Origin: Actinomycetota bacterium | GTDB lineage: Bacteria > Actinomycetota > Humimicrobiia > Hakubellales > JAMDDV01 | DNA: 60,573 bases | Reading direction: 5' to 3' | Assembly: GCA_023488455.1 (NCBI GenBank) | Contig: JAMDDV010000035.1 | Span: 1 to 60,573 of the forward strand | Part shown: positions 53,487 through 60,573 of the stretch, piece after piece | How the letters are laid out: each line of letters begins with the position of its first letter | Position numbering within the stretch: position 1 is the first letter of the stretch | Program-made: the position numbers and the translations under genes | The notes under the pieces: model-generated | Database searches by the model: none | Told to the model about the DNA's origin: nothing | What the model saw: the letters and a program-made list of their open reading frames with translations, nothing else

Positions 53487-54980
53487 ATGAAGTACTTAGG
53501 TTTTGATTTCAGCCCAAAAAAAATTATAGACAATCCTTCTGATAAGGAGCTTCGTCGGGTTGCGCTTGCCCAGGATGGCATGATAACCCAGTTTGGCAAC
53601 CTGGCTGTGATCACAAGAGTAAGAAACAGGAGCGCGAAATTCACCGAGATAAAGGACTCGGAACTAAGTCAGAGTGATCACGAACTGCTGTCACAGGTCT
53701 TCGATCATATAAAAACGAGAGAAATGATACAGCTGGATAGAACGATGTGCATGACCGAAGAATATAAGGTATCCTGCAGAATCTACGTCTGCTCTGAGTT
53801 TGCAAGACTCCCGCTGATGTGGGGCAACACGCTCTTCCTTCCAGAGGGCAAGGAACCTGTTATGACTACAATAGTTGTACCTGATTGGCCGGAAAGGAAG
53901 GTGTGGGTATTCCCATCACACGGATTAACGATAATCCTGGGATCGGATTACAAGGGTGAGATCAAAAAAAGCATGCTGCGCATGATAATGTACATTTACA
54001 AAAAAAAGAAAATGCTTGGCCTTCATGCTGGAGCAAAAATAATCAAGGTAAAAAAGAATGGTGCTTTAAAGGACACGGGCTTTTTATTCTTTGGCTTGAG
54101 CGGAACGGGAAAGACCTCCCTATCATGTCATTCGCACTGGCTCAAACACCCCGAAGGTGTGACTATCAGACAGGACGACGTGGTCATCCTTCGACCTGAT
54201 GGAAGCTGCATCGGAACTGAAGATTCCTATTACGTCAAAACCGATGGGCTTGAGCCCCACTCGCAGCCGCTGCTTTATGCTGCTGCCATATCACCGAGGG
54301 CAATCCTTGAAAACGTTTTTGTCAAGCCTGATACGGGCGAGGTTGACTTCTTCGACCAGACGCTCACATCTAACGGCAGGTGTATGGTGAAGCGTTCCGA
54401 TGTTGCGTTCACTGATGACAGGATCGATCTGGACAGAATAGATGCGATCGTGTTCATAACAAGGAGATACGATATAGTCCCACCAGTAGCAAGGCTGAAC
54501 GCACAATGGGGATCAGCGACATTTATGCTTGGTGAGTCAATTGAGACATCCGCTGGCGACCCCACACAAGCAGGAAGGACACTGAGAGTCGTCGGCACCA
54601 ATCCGTTCATAATCGGATCGGAAGCCGAGGAGGGCAACATCTTCCTCGATATAATGAAAAAAAATCCAGGCATAAAATGCTATATGCTCAACACTGGCTG
54701 GGTGGGCGATCAGGACAAAGGTGTGAAGATAAGCGTCTATGATTCTGCGAAAATCATCGAGATGATGGCCAGGGATGAGATCTCCTGGAAGCAGGATGAC
54801 TTCTGGGGGTACGAAGTCCCAACAAACATCTCTGGAATTGACGTTAGCAGGTTTGACCTTGACAACTTCTATAGCCAGGAACAGCAGGAAGAGATGAATA
54901 TGAAGTTTAAAGAGGACAGGCTCAACTGGCTGTTGAGGTTTCCAGAGCTTGATGCATCAATAGTAAACGTTCTGAGATAA
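53487..54980 (+). CDS. pckA: Phosphoenolpyruvate carboxykinase (ATP-type), divergent
   Basis: 497 residues. The P-loop GLSGTGKT is at 203-210. His180 and the lysines before it, the DD pair in RQDDVVIL and the Arg in NGRCMVKR correspond to active-site positions of ATP-PEPCK. VFITRRYDIVPPVARL and YMLNTGWVG are family landmarks. Some usual motifs are altered: LIGDDEH and FEGGCYAK are replaced by IRQDDVV and IGTEDSYYVK. It converts oxaloacetate with ATP to PEP or the reverse. It is a single gene with no close operon partner. Confidence 0.9.
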   Translation: MKYLGFDFSPKKIIDNPSDKELRRVALAQDGMITQFGNLAVITRVRNRSAKFTEIKDSELSQSDHELLSQVFDHIKTREMIQLDRTMCMTEEYKVSCRIYVCSEFARLPLMWGNTLFLPEGKEPVMTTIVVPDWPERKVWVFPSHGLTIILGSDYKGEIKKSMLRMIMYIYKKKKMLGLHAGAKIIKVKKNGALKDTGFLFFGLSGTGKTSLSCHSHWLKHPEGVTIRQDDVVILRPDGSCIGTEDSYYVKTDGLEPHSQPLLYAAAISPRAILENVFVKPDTGEVDFFDQTLTSNGRCMVKRSDVAFTDDRIDLDRIDAIVFITRRYDIVPPVARLNAQWGSATFMLGESIETSAGDPTQAGRTLRVVGTNPFIIGSEAEEGNIFLDIMKKNPGIKCYMLNTGWVGDQDKGVKISVYDSAKIIEMMARDEISWKQDDFWGYEVPTNISGIDVSRFDLDNFYSQEQQEEMNMKFKEDRLNWLLRFPELDASIVNVLR

Positions 54981-55005
54981 GTAAGTACTCATTTGTATAT
55001 TTTAG

Positions 55006-57351
55006 TCAAGAAGCCTGTGCATGAGTATAAATTGGGGAAAGGTCGATTCTATCAACATTTCCTCTTTTAATTGTTGATGAGAGCTTATCTATAACCTCCG
55101 TTTTAACAGTAAAGTACAGTATCTGCCAGCCGCTCTTCGCAAGCTCTTGCAGAACATCCAGTTGATTTATAAGTCGCTCCTCATCTGAAGTTAGAAATGG
55201 ATCATCGAATATAAAAAAGCCGGGCTCCTCCTTTAAAACAATATCCGCAAGCGATAACCTTATCGCAAGATATAGCTGATCAAAAGTGCCCTGGGATAGA
55301 TCACCTGCTCTGAACCTGACACCATCGTTGCGTTCAACAATTACTATGTCTCCATCCGGCTCAAAATTCACGTTCACGTAATCCCCACCCGTAATATATT
55401 TGAAATATTTTGTAGCCTTACTCCCCTCTCCAAATAGATCTTTCACCTTTTGGCTCTCGTCAGCAGATATCTCCTCAAAAATCCTGATGGCATGTTGAGC
55501 CACCTGCATCTCCTTCAAGTAAATGTCAACTATTGACCGTACTCTCTCTTTCACGTTGATAAGGTCAGAGAAATAATTACAATAGACCTCTTCTCCACCA
55601 ACGACATCAGAGGCAATCCTGCCTACATCGCTCAAACCTATTTTGGTTTCCATCAGCTTTTGCCTGAGACTTTCTATTTCATCCTCAAGATTTTTGATCC
55701 TGAGCCTGGATTCATCGTAATTTTTAGAATTAAAGATCAATCCCTCGCTTTTCCCCTTATAGCCCTCAAGCTCAGCCAACTTTTCCTTCCAGAGCTTCAT
55801 CTTGTCTTCCAGCGTTTCACCATTGCTTCCGTGCAGCATATCTAAAATGCTCATGCTCGCATTCATCCCTACATCAAACTTCTTTTTCAGATTAAACTTT
55901 CGCAGGTAATCATCGAGGCTTTCTGCGCCACTTTTGAGTTTTATCTCACTTATATTCTCCTTCAAGCTATTGATAAGAGTTATATTATTCTCAACATCCT
56001 TCTTCAAAATCCCGATTTCTGCCTCTATCTCAGTAACTTTTTTATGTTCCTCATCAAGTGCTGTTCTTCTAGAAGCATGTTCATTTTCGAATTGAGCAAT
56101 TTTACTCATGACATCGAGCACTCTTTCCGCTTCAAAGCCAAGTCGGGCTGCTTCAAACAAAATCTCCGATTGCAATTTTCTATATCTCCCATTTTTTGAA
56201 AGCTGAAGCATGATAAAAATGCCTGAACCAATGAGCGCAGCAAGAGAAAAAACAGCAATAATTAGCAAGAAGACTGGCCTTAAAAAGGCAAACAATATCA
56301 ATGAGATCACTGAAATGATACCAGCTAAAATCATCAACGGGATCATCGGCGACCATGGCTTACCTACCCCAGGTGCTACCTTTTCGATCTCCTCAAATTG
56401 GGCTAATTTGTACTTCAGCTTCTGATTTAACCCTTTATAGATCTCCTCGGAGCCCTTGAACTTGCGGGTGTTTTCAGCATAAATCGCAATTCTCTCATCA
56501 TATTCTGTTTCCAGCTTACCCAGTCTGTTAGTCTTGCTGTGCAGATCCTGCTCTGCCCTCTCAATGTCTCGCAGCGAATCCCGCCACGCCTGAAGACCAT
56601 CTGCTGAAAAACTTTCAATTGCAGGCAGAGCTTCCATAGCTCGCTCGATGTTTCCTATCTCTTTTAATGTCCTTTCGTAGGACTCCCTGTTTTTTGCATC
56701 CTCCAGGCTTTTAACCCCTACTTTTTCAAGATCAAGTTCGGCTTTTTTAGCCGATATCTCCTCCTCTATCCTGTCGAGCCCCTCTTCCTGGCTCTTTATC
56801 AACAGGTTATCTATCCTTTCAATCAGCTCTCTTCCGGAATCGACCTTGCTCCTTGCTCTTCCAGCCTCCTGATTATTTGAAAGGCCAGCATCGCTGGTGG
56901 GATTTGTCAGCCTTCCAAGCTTTTGCAGCACCTTCTTTATCTTCACAATCTCACGTGTGCGCAACCCCGTGAGCCGCTCGGTTACATCGCCAAAAACCTT
57001 CTCTTCCTCAGAGATCGCCAGATCAGCATTCCTTATCACGAATATGTTCCTTGCACTTGACGCCGTCACATCAAAAAGGCTGGTAATGTCGCCTTTTTCT
57101 GGAAGCTTGAATTCTCTTCCATCGAATCCCTGAATAATAAGATAGCCGTGCGGCTCCTCTTCCACCCTGTCCAGTCTATCAAATATCTTGCGATCTCCCT
57201 TCCTGTTCAGGAGAAATTTAATGATCGCATCTATGGCCAGGGTCTTGCCGGACTCATTCTTGCCAAAAAACAGAGTGAAATTAGATTTCTCCTTAAACGC
57301 AAAATCATTTATGGGGCCATATCTCTGAATTAAGAATTCCCTTATCCTCAA
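55006..57351 (-). CDS. SbcC/Rad50-like ATPase with membrane hairpin in the coiled coil (YhaN-type)
   Basis: 781 residues. N-terminal Walker A GKNESGKT (30-37), long coiled coils (about 170-320 and 385-600) and a C-terminal half with signature LSQGTFDQLYLAIRL (685-699) and Walker B FFIFDDPF (near 712). In place of a zinc hook, residues about 335-357 and 360-382 form two close hydrophobic segments, a membrane hairpin. It pairs with the nuclease at 57348 with a 4-base overlap. The complex would process DNA ends at the membrane. B. subtilis YhaN/YhaO is the closest parallel. Confidence 0.9.
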   Translation of the reverse strand: MRIREFLIQRYGPINDFAFKEKSNFTLFFGKNESGKTLAIDAIIKFLLNRKGDRKIFDRLDRVEEEPHGYLIIQGFDGREFKLPEKGDITSLFDVTASSARNIFVIRNADLAISEEEKVFGDVTERLTGLRTREIVKIKKVLQKLGRLTNPTSDAGLSNNQEAGRARSKVDSGRELIERIDNLLIKSQEEGLDRIEEEISAKKAELDLEKVGVKSLEDAKNRESYERTLKEIGNIERAMEALPAIESFSADGLQAWRDSLRDIERAEQDLHSKTNRLGKLETEYDERIAIYAENTRKFKGSEEIYKGLNQKLKYKLAQFEEIEKVAPGVGKPWSPMIPLMILAGIISVISLILFAFLRPVFLLIIAVFSLAALIGSGIFIMLQLSKNGRYRKLQSEILFEAARLGFEAERVLDVMSKIAQFENEHASRRTALDEEHKKVTEIEAEIGILKKDVENNITLINSLKENISEIKLKSGAESLDDYLRKFNLKKKFDVGMNASMSILDMLHGSNGETLEDKMKLWKEKLAELEGYKGKSEGLIFNSKNYDESRLRIKNLEDEIESLRQKLMETKIGLSDVGRIASDVVGGEEVYCNYFSDLINVKERVRSIVDIYLKEMQVAQHAIRIFEEISADESQKVKDLFGEGSKATKYFKYITGGDYVNVNFEPDGDIVIVERNDGVRFRAGDLSQGTFDQLYLAIRLSLADIVLKEEPGFFIFDDPFLTSDEERLINQLDVLQELAKSGWQILYFTVKTEVIDKLSSTIKRGNVDRIDLSPIYTHAQAS

Positions 57352-58406
57352 ATATCTGTCTCCATCATAGCTTTAATCGCCATATTCAAGATCTCGGCTT
57401 TCATGTCCTCATCATGCTCGCTAACTTTCAACCTGTCCTCAAAAGACCTGTATAGATCACTTTGAAATATCCGCCCCACATCCCTGACTAAAAAAGAAAA
57501 ATTCTCAATGCTGATCTTTCTTATCTTTATGGTTTTATCTATCATCTTCTTAAGTTCTACTTCGTTCGAATCAGCATATCCAGAGATCTCAAGAAGCAGC
57601 TTCGCGTTGTCAGGAACAAGGCTCAGTTCCCCATCTATAAGCTCTTCAAGGTTTCCATTCTTAAACGGATCAATCCTTATTTTTAAATCACAATAATACA
57701 TTGTGCTTAAAGAATATTCTTTAGGAACATGACCTACATCAAAAATATTTGCTTTGCGCTCACCAGTTTCCCTTCTTGATATGGAAACCGGAGAACCAGG
57801 ATAGATGAAATAAGACTCATCACCGATCTTTCTAACATCGAAACGTGAATGAAAATGGCCCGCAAGCACATAATCGAGACCAAGACCGCTAAAATAGGAC
57901 AGCCTAACAGGCATATATCGACGCGTACCCTCACCGCCAAAATCATCCGGTGAATAGAACGAATCCAAAAGCTCACCATGGAAAATCAGAATATTTTTCC
58001 TGTTGGGCAAGCAGACCTCACTCAAACTTCTTATTTTAGCAATCAGCTCATCATCATCGATATCCTCAAACGGAAAACCGATCAACCTCGCATCTGGATA
58101 CTCAATAGCTGAATAGGGTTTTTGATTCAGAACCTTTACATTCTCACCGAAATACAGACTGGGCGAATAAGAGTTCTTATCATGATTCCCAGGAACTATC
58201 AGTATTTCAAAATTGTTGTTTGAGAATAGTTCTCTGATATCAGGCCGTAGCATTTCTGCATCGACATCGAGGTCAAACAGGTCTCCGCTTATGATAAGCA
58301 GGTCTATCTTTTCCCTCTTGCCCGCAGAAAGAAGCTCTTTCAGCGCCTGCCATCTTTCATCTCCAACTTTGCTCAAATGAACATCCGCAGAATGAAGTAT
58401 CCTCAT
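57348..58406 (-). CDS. Mre11/SbcD-like DNA exonuclease (YhaO-type)
   Basis: 352 residues. Metallophosphoesterase motifs are complete: Asp8/His10 (HSADVH), Asp42 (GDLFD), Asn74-His75 (PGNHD), a later FHGE and GHFHSR. The C-terminal capping region is shorter than in E. coli SbcD. It supplies the nuclease of an SbcCD-like complex with the ATPase encoded next. It starts the two-gene minus operon, divergent from the toxin-antitoxin genes. Confidence 0.93.
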   Translation of the reverse strand: MRILHSADVHLSKVGDERWQALKELLSAGKREKIDLLIISGDLFDLDVDAEMLRPDIRELFSNNNFEILIVPGNHDKNSYSPSLYFGENVKVLNQKPYSAIEYPDARLIGFPFEDIDDDELIAKIRSLSEVCLPNRKNILIFHGELLDSFYSPDDFGGEGTRRYMPVRLSYFSGLGLDYVLAGHFHSRFDVRKIGDESYFIYPGSPVSISRRETGERKANIFDVGHVPKEYSLSTMYYCDLKIRIDPFKNGNLEELIDGELSLVPDNAKLLLEISGYADSNEVELKKMIDKTIKIRKISIENFSFLVRDVGRIFQSDLYRSFEDRLKVSEHDEDMKAEILNMAIKAMMETDI

Positions 58407-58545
58407 AAAGTTTTATTCCGATAAATTTATTCAAGAAGTTTGCAATTATTTTATTATAACCAGCACCAAGTGAACATTATTTTGATCTTTTTTATTACAT
58501 ATTTAAAAATCATTCAATCCAAACGAATCCAATCCCGCAACTTAA

Positions 58546-58583
58546 TTGAATTGTGTCTACTTATCATATAAAATGTGTCCACT
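58546..58583 (+). promoter_or_regulatory. Promoter and direct-repeat operator of the Phd-VapC module
   Basis: TTGAAT at 58546-58551, 17-base spacer, TAAAAT at 58569-58574. Direct repeats TGTGTCTACT (58552-58561) and TGTGTCCACT (58574-58583) start 22 bases apart, about two helical turns, and flank the -10 region. This fits autorepression by the Phd-type antitoxin. Confidence 0.5.
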
Positions 58584-58602
58584 ATTATTATAATATATAG
58601 AC

Positions 58603-58872
58603 ATGGAAACAGTGGGCGTAAAAACACTAAAAAACAATCTAAGTAAATATCTAAAGCAAGTAAAAGATGGAGATAGCATCATAATTACTCAGAATAATCG
58701 TCCAATCGCAAAGCTGATCCCCATTCAATACCCTCATCAAAAAGAATTACTTACAATGATTGAAGAAGGCATTGCTTCATGGGGAGGAGGAAAACCACGT
58801 GGCGCAACAGCTCCAGTCCATCTCAAAGGAACTAAAACAACGGCTGATCGCGTTATTGAAGATAGAAGATGA
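58603..58872 (+). CDS. Phd/YefM-family antitoxin
   Basis: 89 residues. VGVKTLKNNLSKYLKQVKDGDSIIITQNNRPIAKLIP is the Phd/YefM DNA-binding and dimer domain; the C-terminal 40 residues would wrap the toxin. The stop overlaps the VapC-like toxin start (ATGA). It neutralises that toxin and probably binds the direct repeats at its promoter. Confidence 0.92.
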   Translation: METVGVKTLKNNLSKYLKQVKDGDSIIITQNNRPIAKLIPIQYPHQKELLTMIEEGIASWGGGKPRGATAPVHLKGTKTTADRVIEDRR

Positions 58873-59303
58873 TCCTATATCTGGATACAAGTGCTCTTGT
58901 AAAACTCTACATAGAAGAAACAGGGTTTACCATTATTCGAAACCTTGTAAATAATTCTGATGTAGTTGCAACTTCAAAAATATCTTATGTAGAGTCAAGC
59001 GCTGCATTCGTCCGGAACAGAGATGAAGGTGCGATCACCGAAAAAAATTATCACCAAGTTATCAGAGACTTTAAAGTCGATTGGGAGACCTACTACACAA
59101 TAGACATTTCTGAATCAATCCTATACAGGGCGGGAGATTTGACCGATATTCACAAGATCAAAGCATTAGATGCCATACATCTTGCATCCAGCTTAATCCT
59201 ATCACACAGACTCCAGAATCCAGTTACATTTGCCTGCTGGGATGCACGCTTCTGGAAGGCGGCCAAAAAAGAAGGCTTCAATATGATCCCAGATAAAATA
59301 TAA
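58869..59303 (+). CDS. VapC-type PIN-domain toxin
   Basis: 144 residues. PIN acidic residues Asp6 (LDTSALVK), Glu42 (YVESS), Asp101 (ALDAIHLAS) and Asp125 (WDARF) are all present, so the RNase site looks intact. VapC toxins cut tRNA or rRNA. It pairs with a Phd-type antitoxin instead of the AbrB-fold VapB more usual for VapC. Confidence 0.93.
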   Translation: MILYLDTSALVKLYIEETGFTIIRNLVNNSDVVATSKISYVESSAAFVRNRDEGAITEKNYHQVIRDFKVDWETYYTIDISESILYRAGDLTDIHKIKALDAIHLASSLILSHRLQNPVTFACWDARFWKAAKKEGFNMIPDKI

Positions 59304-59364
59304 CCACAGAGCTTAATCACAAAGCCCTAACTTGTAAAATGAATGTTTAATTAAGGTAAAAAAT

Positions 59365-59393
59365 TTGATCAATGGACCGAATTGATATACAAT
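59365..59393 (+). promoter_or_regulatory. Promoter of the AbrB-Doc module
   Basis: TTGATC at 59365-59370, 17-base spacer, TACAAT at 59388-59393. The antitoxin ATG is at 59424. Confidence 0.6.
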
Positions 59394-59407
59394 GTACATA
59401 CATTGTA
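59388..59407. promoter_or_regulatory. Perfect palindromic operator over the -10 box of the AbrB-Doc module
   Basis: TACAATGTA-CA-TACATTGTA: 9-base arms with a 2-base centre, starting exactly at the -10 hexamer. It is the expected kind of site for autorepression by an AbrB/MazE-fold antitoxin. Confidence 0.7.
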
Positions 59408-59423
59408 ATTACATAGAGTACCT

Positions 59424-59666
59424 ATGAAAAGAAAAATATTTAAGACAGGAAACAGTATTGCTTTGGCGTTGCCAAAAGAGTCGCTCGATGCTCTTGAACT
59501 AAGTGATGGTAGCTTCGTTGATGTAGAAATTGACGTTGAAAACAAGCGTATGATCGTCTCACCTGTACATGATAGTCTTCTTTCACAGATAGACCAGGAG
59601 TTTCAAAAACAGTTAGACGATTTCATCGCTCTGTATAGACCAGCATTAGAGACCTTAGCAAAATAA
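59424..59666 (+). CDS. AbrB/MazE-fold antitoxin
   Basis: 80 residues. KIFKTGNSIALALPKESLDALELSDGSFVDVEIDVENKRMIVSPV is a SpoVT/AbrB-type swapped-hairpin DNA-binding domain, and the C-terminal 30 residues would bind the toxin. Its stop adjoins the Doc-like toxin start. It probably represses its own promoter through the palindrome at 59388. Confidence 0.92.
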   Translation: MKRKIFKTGNSIALALPKESLDALELSDGSFVDVEIDVENKRMIVSPVHDSLLSQIDQEFQKQLDDFIALYRPALETLAK

Positions 59667-60059
59667 TTGAAATATCTATCCCCACAGCAGGTGCTATTTA
59701 TCCATTTCAGAATCATACAGGAAACTGGTGGCATTCATGGAATCAGGGATATGGGGTCTCTTCAGTCAGCTATCGCCAGACCACAAGCCTCATTTAATGG
59801 CAATGATGCCTACACTGCTATATTTCTCAAAACAGCAGTATTATTTGAGTCCCTTATCAAAAATCATCCTTTTGCTGACGGAAATAAACGTACAGCTATT
59901 GCCTCTGCTGACATGTTTCTGCGGCAAAACGGTTTTAGAACTGAGACCAGTCAAGAAGAACTTGTTAGTTTCGCAATGAAAATTGCAGCAGAAAAAGTGA
60001 ATATTGAATACATTCAGAATTGGTTTAAACAAAATTCAATCAGTATTATCAGAAAATAA
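59667..60059 (+). CDS. Doc-type Fic-fold toxin (death-on-curing family)
   Basis: 130 residues. HPFADGNKRTA at 67-77 is the Doc version of the Fic motif, with Lys74 where AMPylating Fic enzymes have Gly. Doc phosphorylates EF-Tu and stops translation. The start is TTG directly after the antitoxin stop. Here it pairs with an AbrB-fold antitoxin, not Phd. The motif is complete, so the toxin looks active. Confidence 0.93.
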   Translation: MKYLSPQQVLFIHFRIIQETGGIHGIRDMGSLQSAIARPQASFNGNDAYTAIFLKTAVLFESLIKNHPFADGNKRTAIASADMFLRQNGFRTETSQEELVSFAMKIAAEKVNIEYIQNWFKQNSISIIRK

Positions 60060-60138
60060 ATCACCTTTCTACTCTTACAGTTCAAATCCTAATTAACGTA
60101 GATATGAATTTATTTAAATGTCTTTTTTAGGACAATTT

Positions 60139-60372
60139 CTATAGCTCGGCTACCGGACAGGTAATAGTTCTGCTTACTCCCTCTATAGATTGTATCTTGG
60201 CTACAACGAACTTGCCCAGGCTGTTTAGGTCAGAAGCTTCTGCTACAGCAATGATGTCGTAGGGACCACAAATAGCATCGGCCGATTTTATTTCGCTTAC
60301 TTTCTTTACTTCCTCTAAAACTGACGAAAGAGTCCCTCCGTCGACAAGGATCAAAATATAAGCTCGCATCAT
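60139..60372 (-). CDS. Stand-alone Lrp/AsnC ligand-binding (RAM) domain protein
   Basis: 77 residues with no helix-turn-helix. AYILILVDGGTLSSVLEEVKKVSEIKSADAICGPYDIIAVAEAS is the beta-alpha-beta-beta-alpha-beta RAM fold that binds amino acids and oligomerises in Lrp regulators. Stand-alone forms may sense amino acids or regulate Lrp by mixing. GGGGGAAG lies before the ATG. No operon partner is visible; the 201 bases to the window edge hold nothing I can name. Confidence 0.88.
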   Translation of the reverse strand: MMRAYILILVDGGTLSSVLEEVKKVSEIKSADAICGPYDIIAVAEASDLNSLGKFVVAKIQSIEGVSRTITCPVAEL

Positions 60373-60573
60373 CTTCCCCCCTCTCCAACATAATCACATT
60401 AATTATAATCCAAGAGATGCTAAAATCTATCTCCAGGCCAGCACCTCAGCAATTCCGCATCTTCTTTTCTAACGCATCAAAATCAAGCTTAAAAATGCCA
60501 GATTTGGGTGATGATTACAGAAATCAATTTCACATGAGCTAAAATATTTTTTAAAAAATAAGGGATTTTTTGA

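Noticed and set aside
60060..60138. AGTTCAAATCC resembles the T-arm of a tRNA
   Set aside because: No pairing acceptor or anticodon arms can be built around it.
60373..60573. Short minus-strand frame ending KLDFDALEKKMRNC near the right edge
   Set aside because: An in-frame stop lies about 20 codons upstream and no start or ribosome site is seen; too short to name, possibly a gene remnant.
1..60573. CRISPR arrays, insertion sequences, prophage or integrase genes
   Set aside because: No regularly spaced repeats, transposase or phage-like proteins were recognised.

Overview
The window looks like a chromosomal stretch from an anaerobic, fermentative or acetogen-like bacterium with an AT-rich genome. 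Evidence for this includes corrinoid-dependent methyl transfer genes, many sugar ABC importers with FGGY kinases, acetyl-CoA synthetase, an ATP-type PEP carboxykinase, and an ornithine racemase/GlmL pair. Substrate-binding lipoproteins carry Thr/Glu/Ala-rich linkers after the lipid-anchored Cys. Such gene sets occur in Atribacterota, low-GC anaerobic Actinomycetota and Clostridia-like lineages. I cannot decide the phylum from the sequence alone. No rRNA, tRNA, CRISPR array, IS element or phage gene was seen.

Layout. 1-1594: tail of one sugar ABC importer and a convergent arabinose/fucose-isomerase-like enzyme. 1740-3864: NfeD/slipin membrane pair. 3925-18304: a catabolic island ('cluster 1') with a MalEFG-type importer lacking an ATPase, an FGGY kinase, a class II aldolase, a DeoC/LsrF-like protein, an Fe-alcohol dehydrogenase, an isochorismatase-like hydrolase, two URO-D-family proteins, an MttB-family methyltransferase, a corrinoid protein, a cupin and a SorC-type regulator. 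Three matching operator-like sites (WGTGTA-N4-YGCACW) sit at its three control regions. 18267-24000: glycosyltransferase, DNA polymerase IV, zinc-ribbon protein, amino-acid ABC importer and a DUF4013 protein. 23832-29041: ornithine racemase, GlmL, a cytidylate-kinase-like protein and acetyl-CoA synthetase. 29298-36539: DUF3179 lipoprotein, small zinc-ribbon and EF-Tu-domain-2-like proteins, DUF1848, PHP phosphoesterase, transketolase, a membrane protein and a TIM-barrel protein.

36508-39444 holds the late cobalamin aminopropanol-arm genes (PduX-like kinase, CobD, CbiB). 39472-42761 holds a DUF2795 protein, a macrodomain protein and a SpoIID/amidase pair sharing a C-terminal domain. 42781-53276 is visibly AT-richer and looks acquired ('cluster 2'): an RbsABC-type importer, URO-D protein, FGGY kinase, M42 peptidase, DeoR regulator and BtpA/SgcQ protein, ending in the remnant of another FGGY kinase. 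It resembles the enterobacterial sgc locus with an ABC importer in place of the PTS. 53487-60372: PEP carboxykinase, an SbcCD-like pair with a membrane hairpin in the ATPase, two adjacent toxin-antitoxin modules with exchanged partner families (Phd-VapC and AbrB-Doc), and a stand-alone Lrp-type RAM domain.

In clusters 1 and 2 an importer brings in a sugar-like compound, an FGGY kinase phosphorylates it, and URO-D-type proteins with a Zn-binding HxC...C pattern suggest a methyl-transfer step. In cluster 1 the full corrinoid set (MttB-like, corrinoid protein, URO-D) lies beside sugar cleavage and redox enzymes. This suggests combined demethylation and carbon-skeleton breakdown of one methylated substrate. 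That combined pathway is an inference and is the most novel-looking system here.
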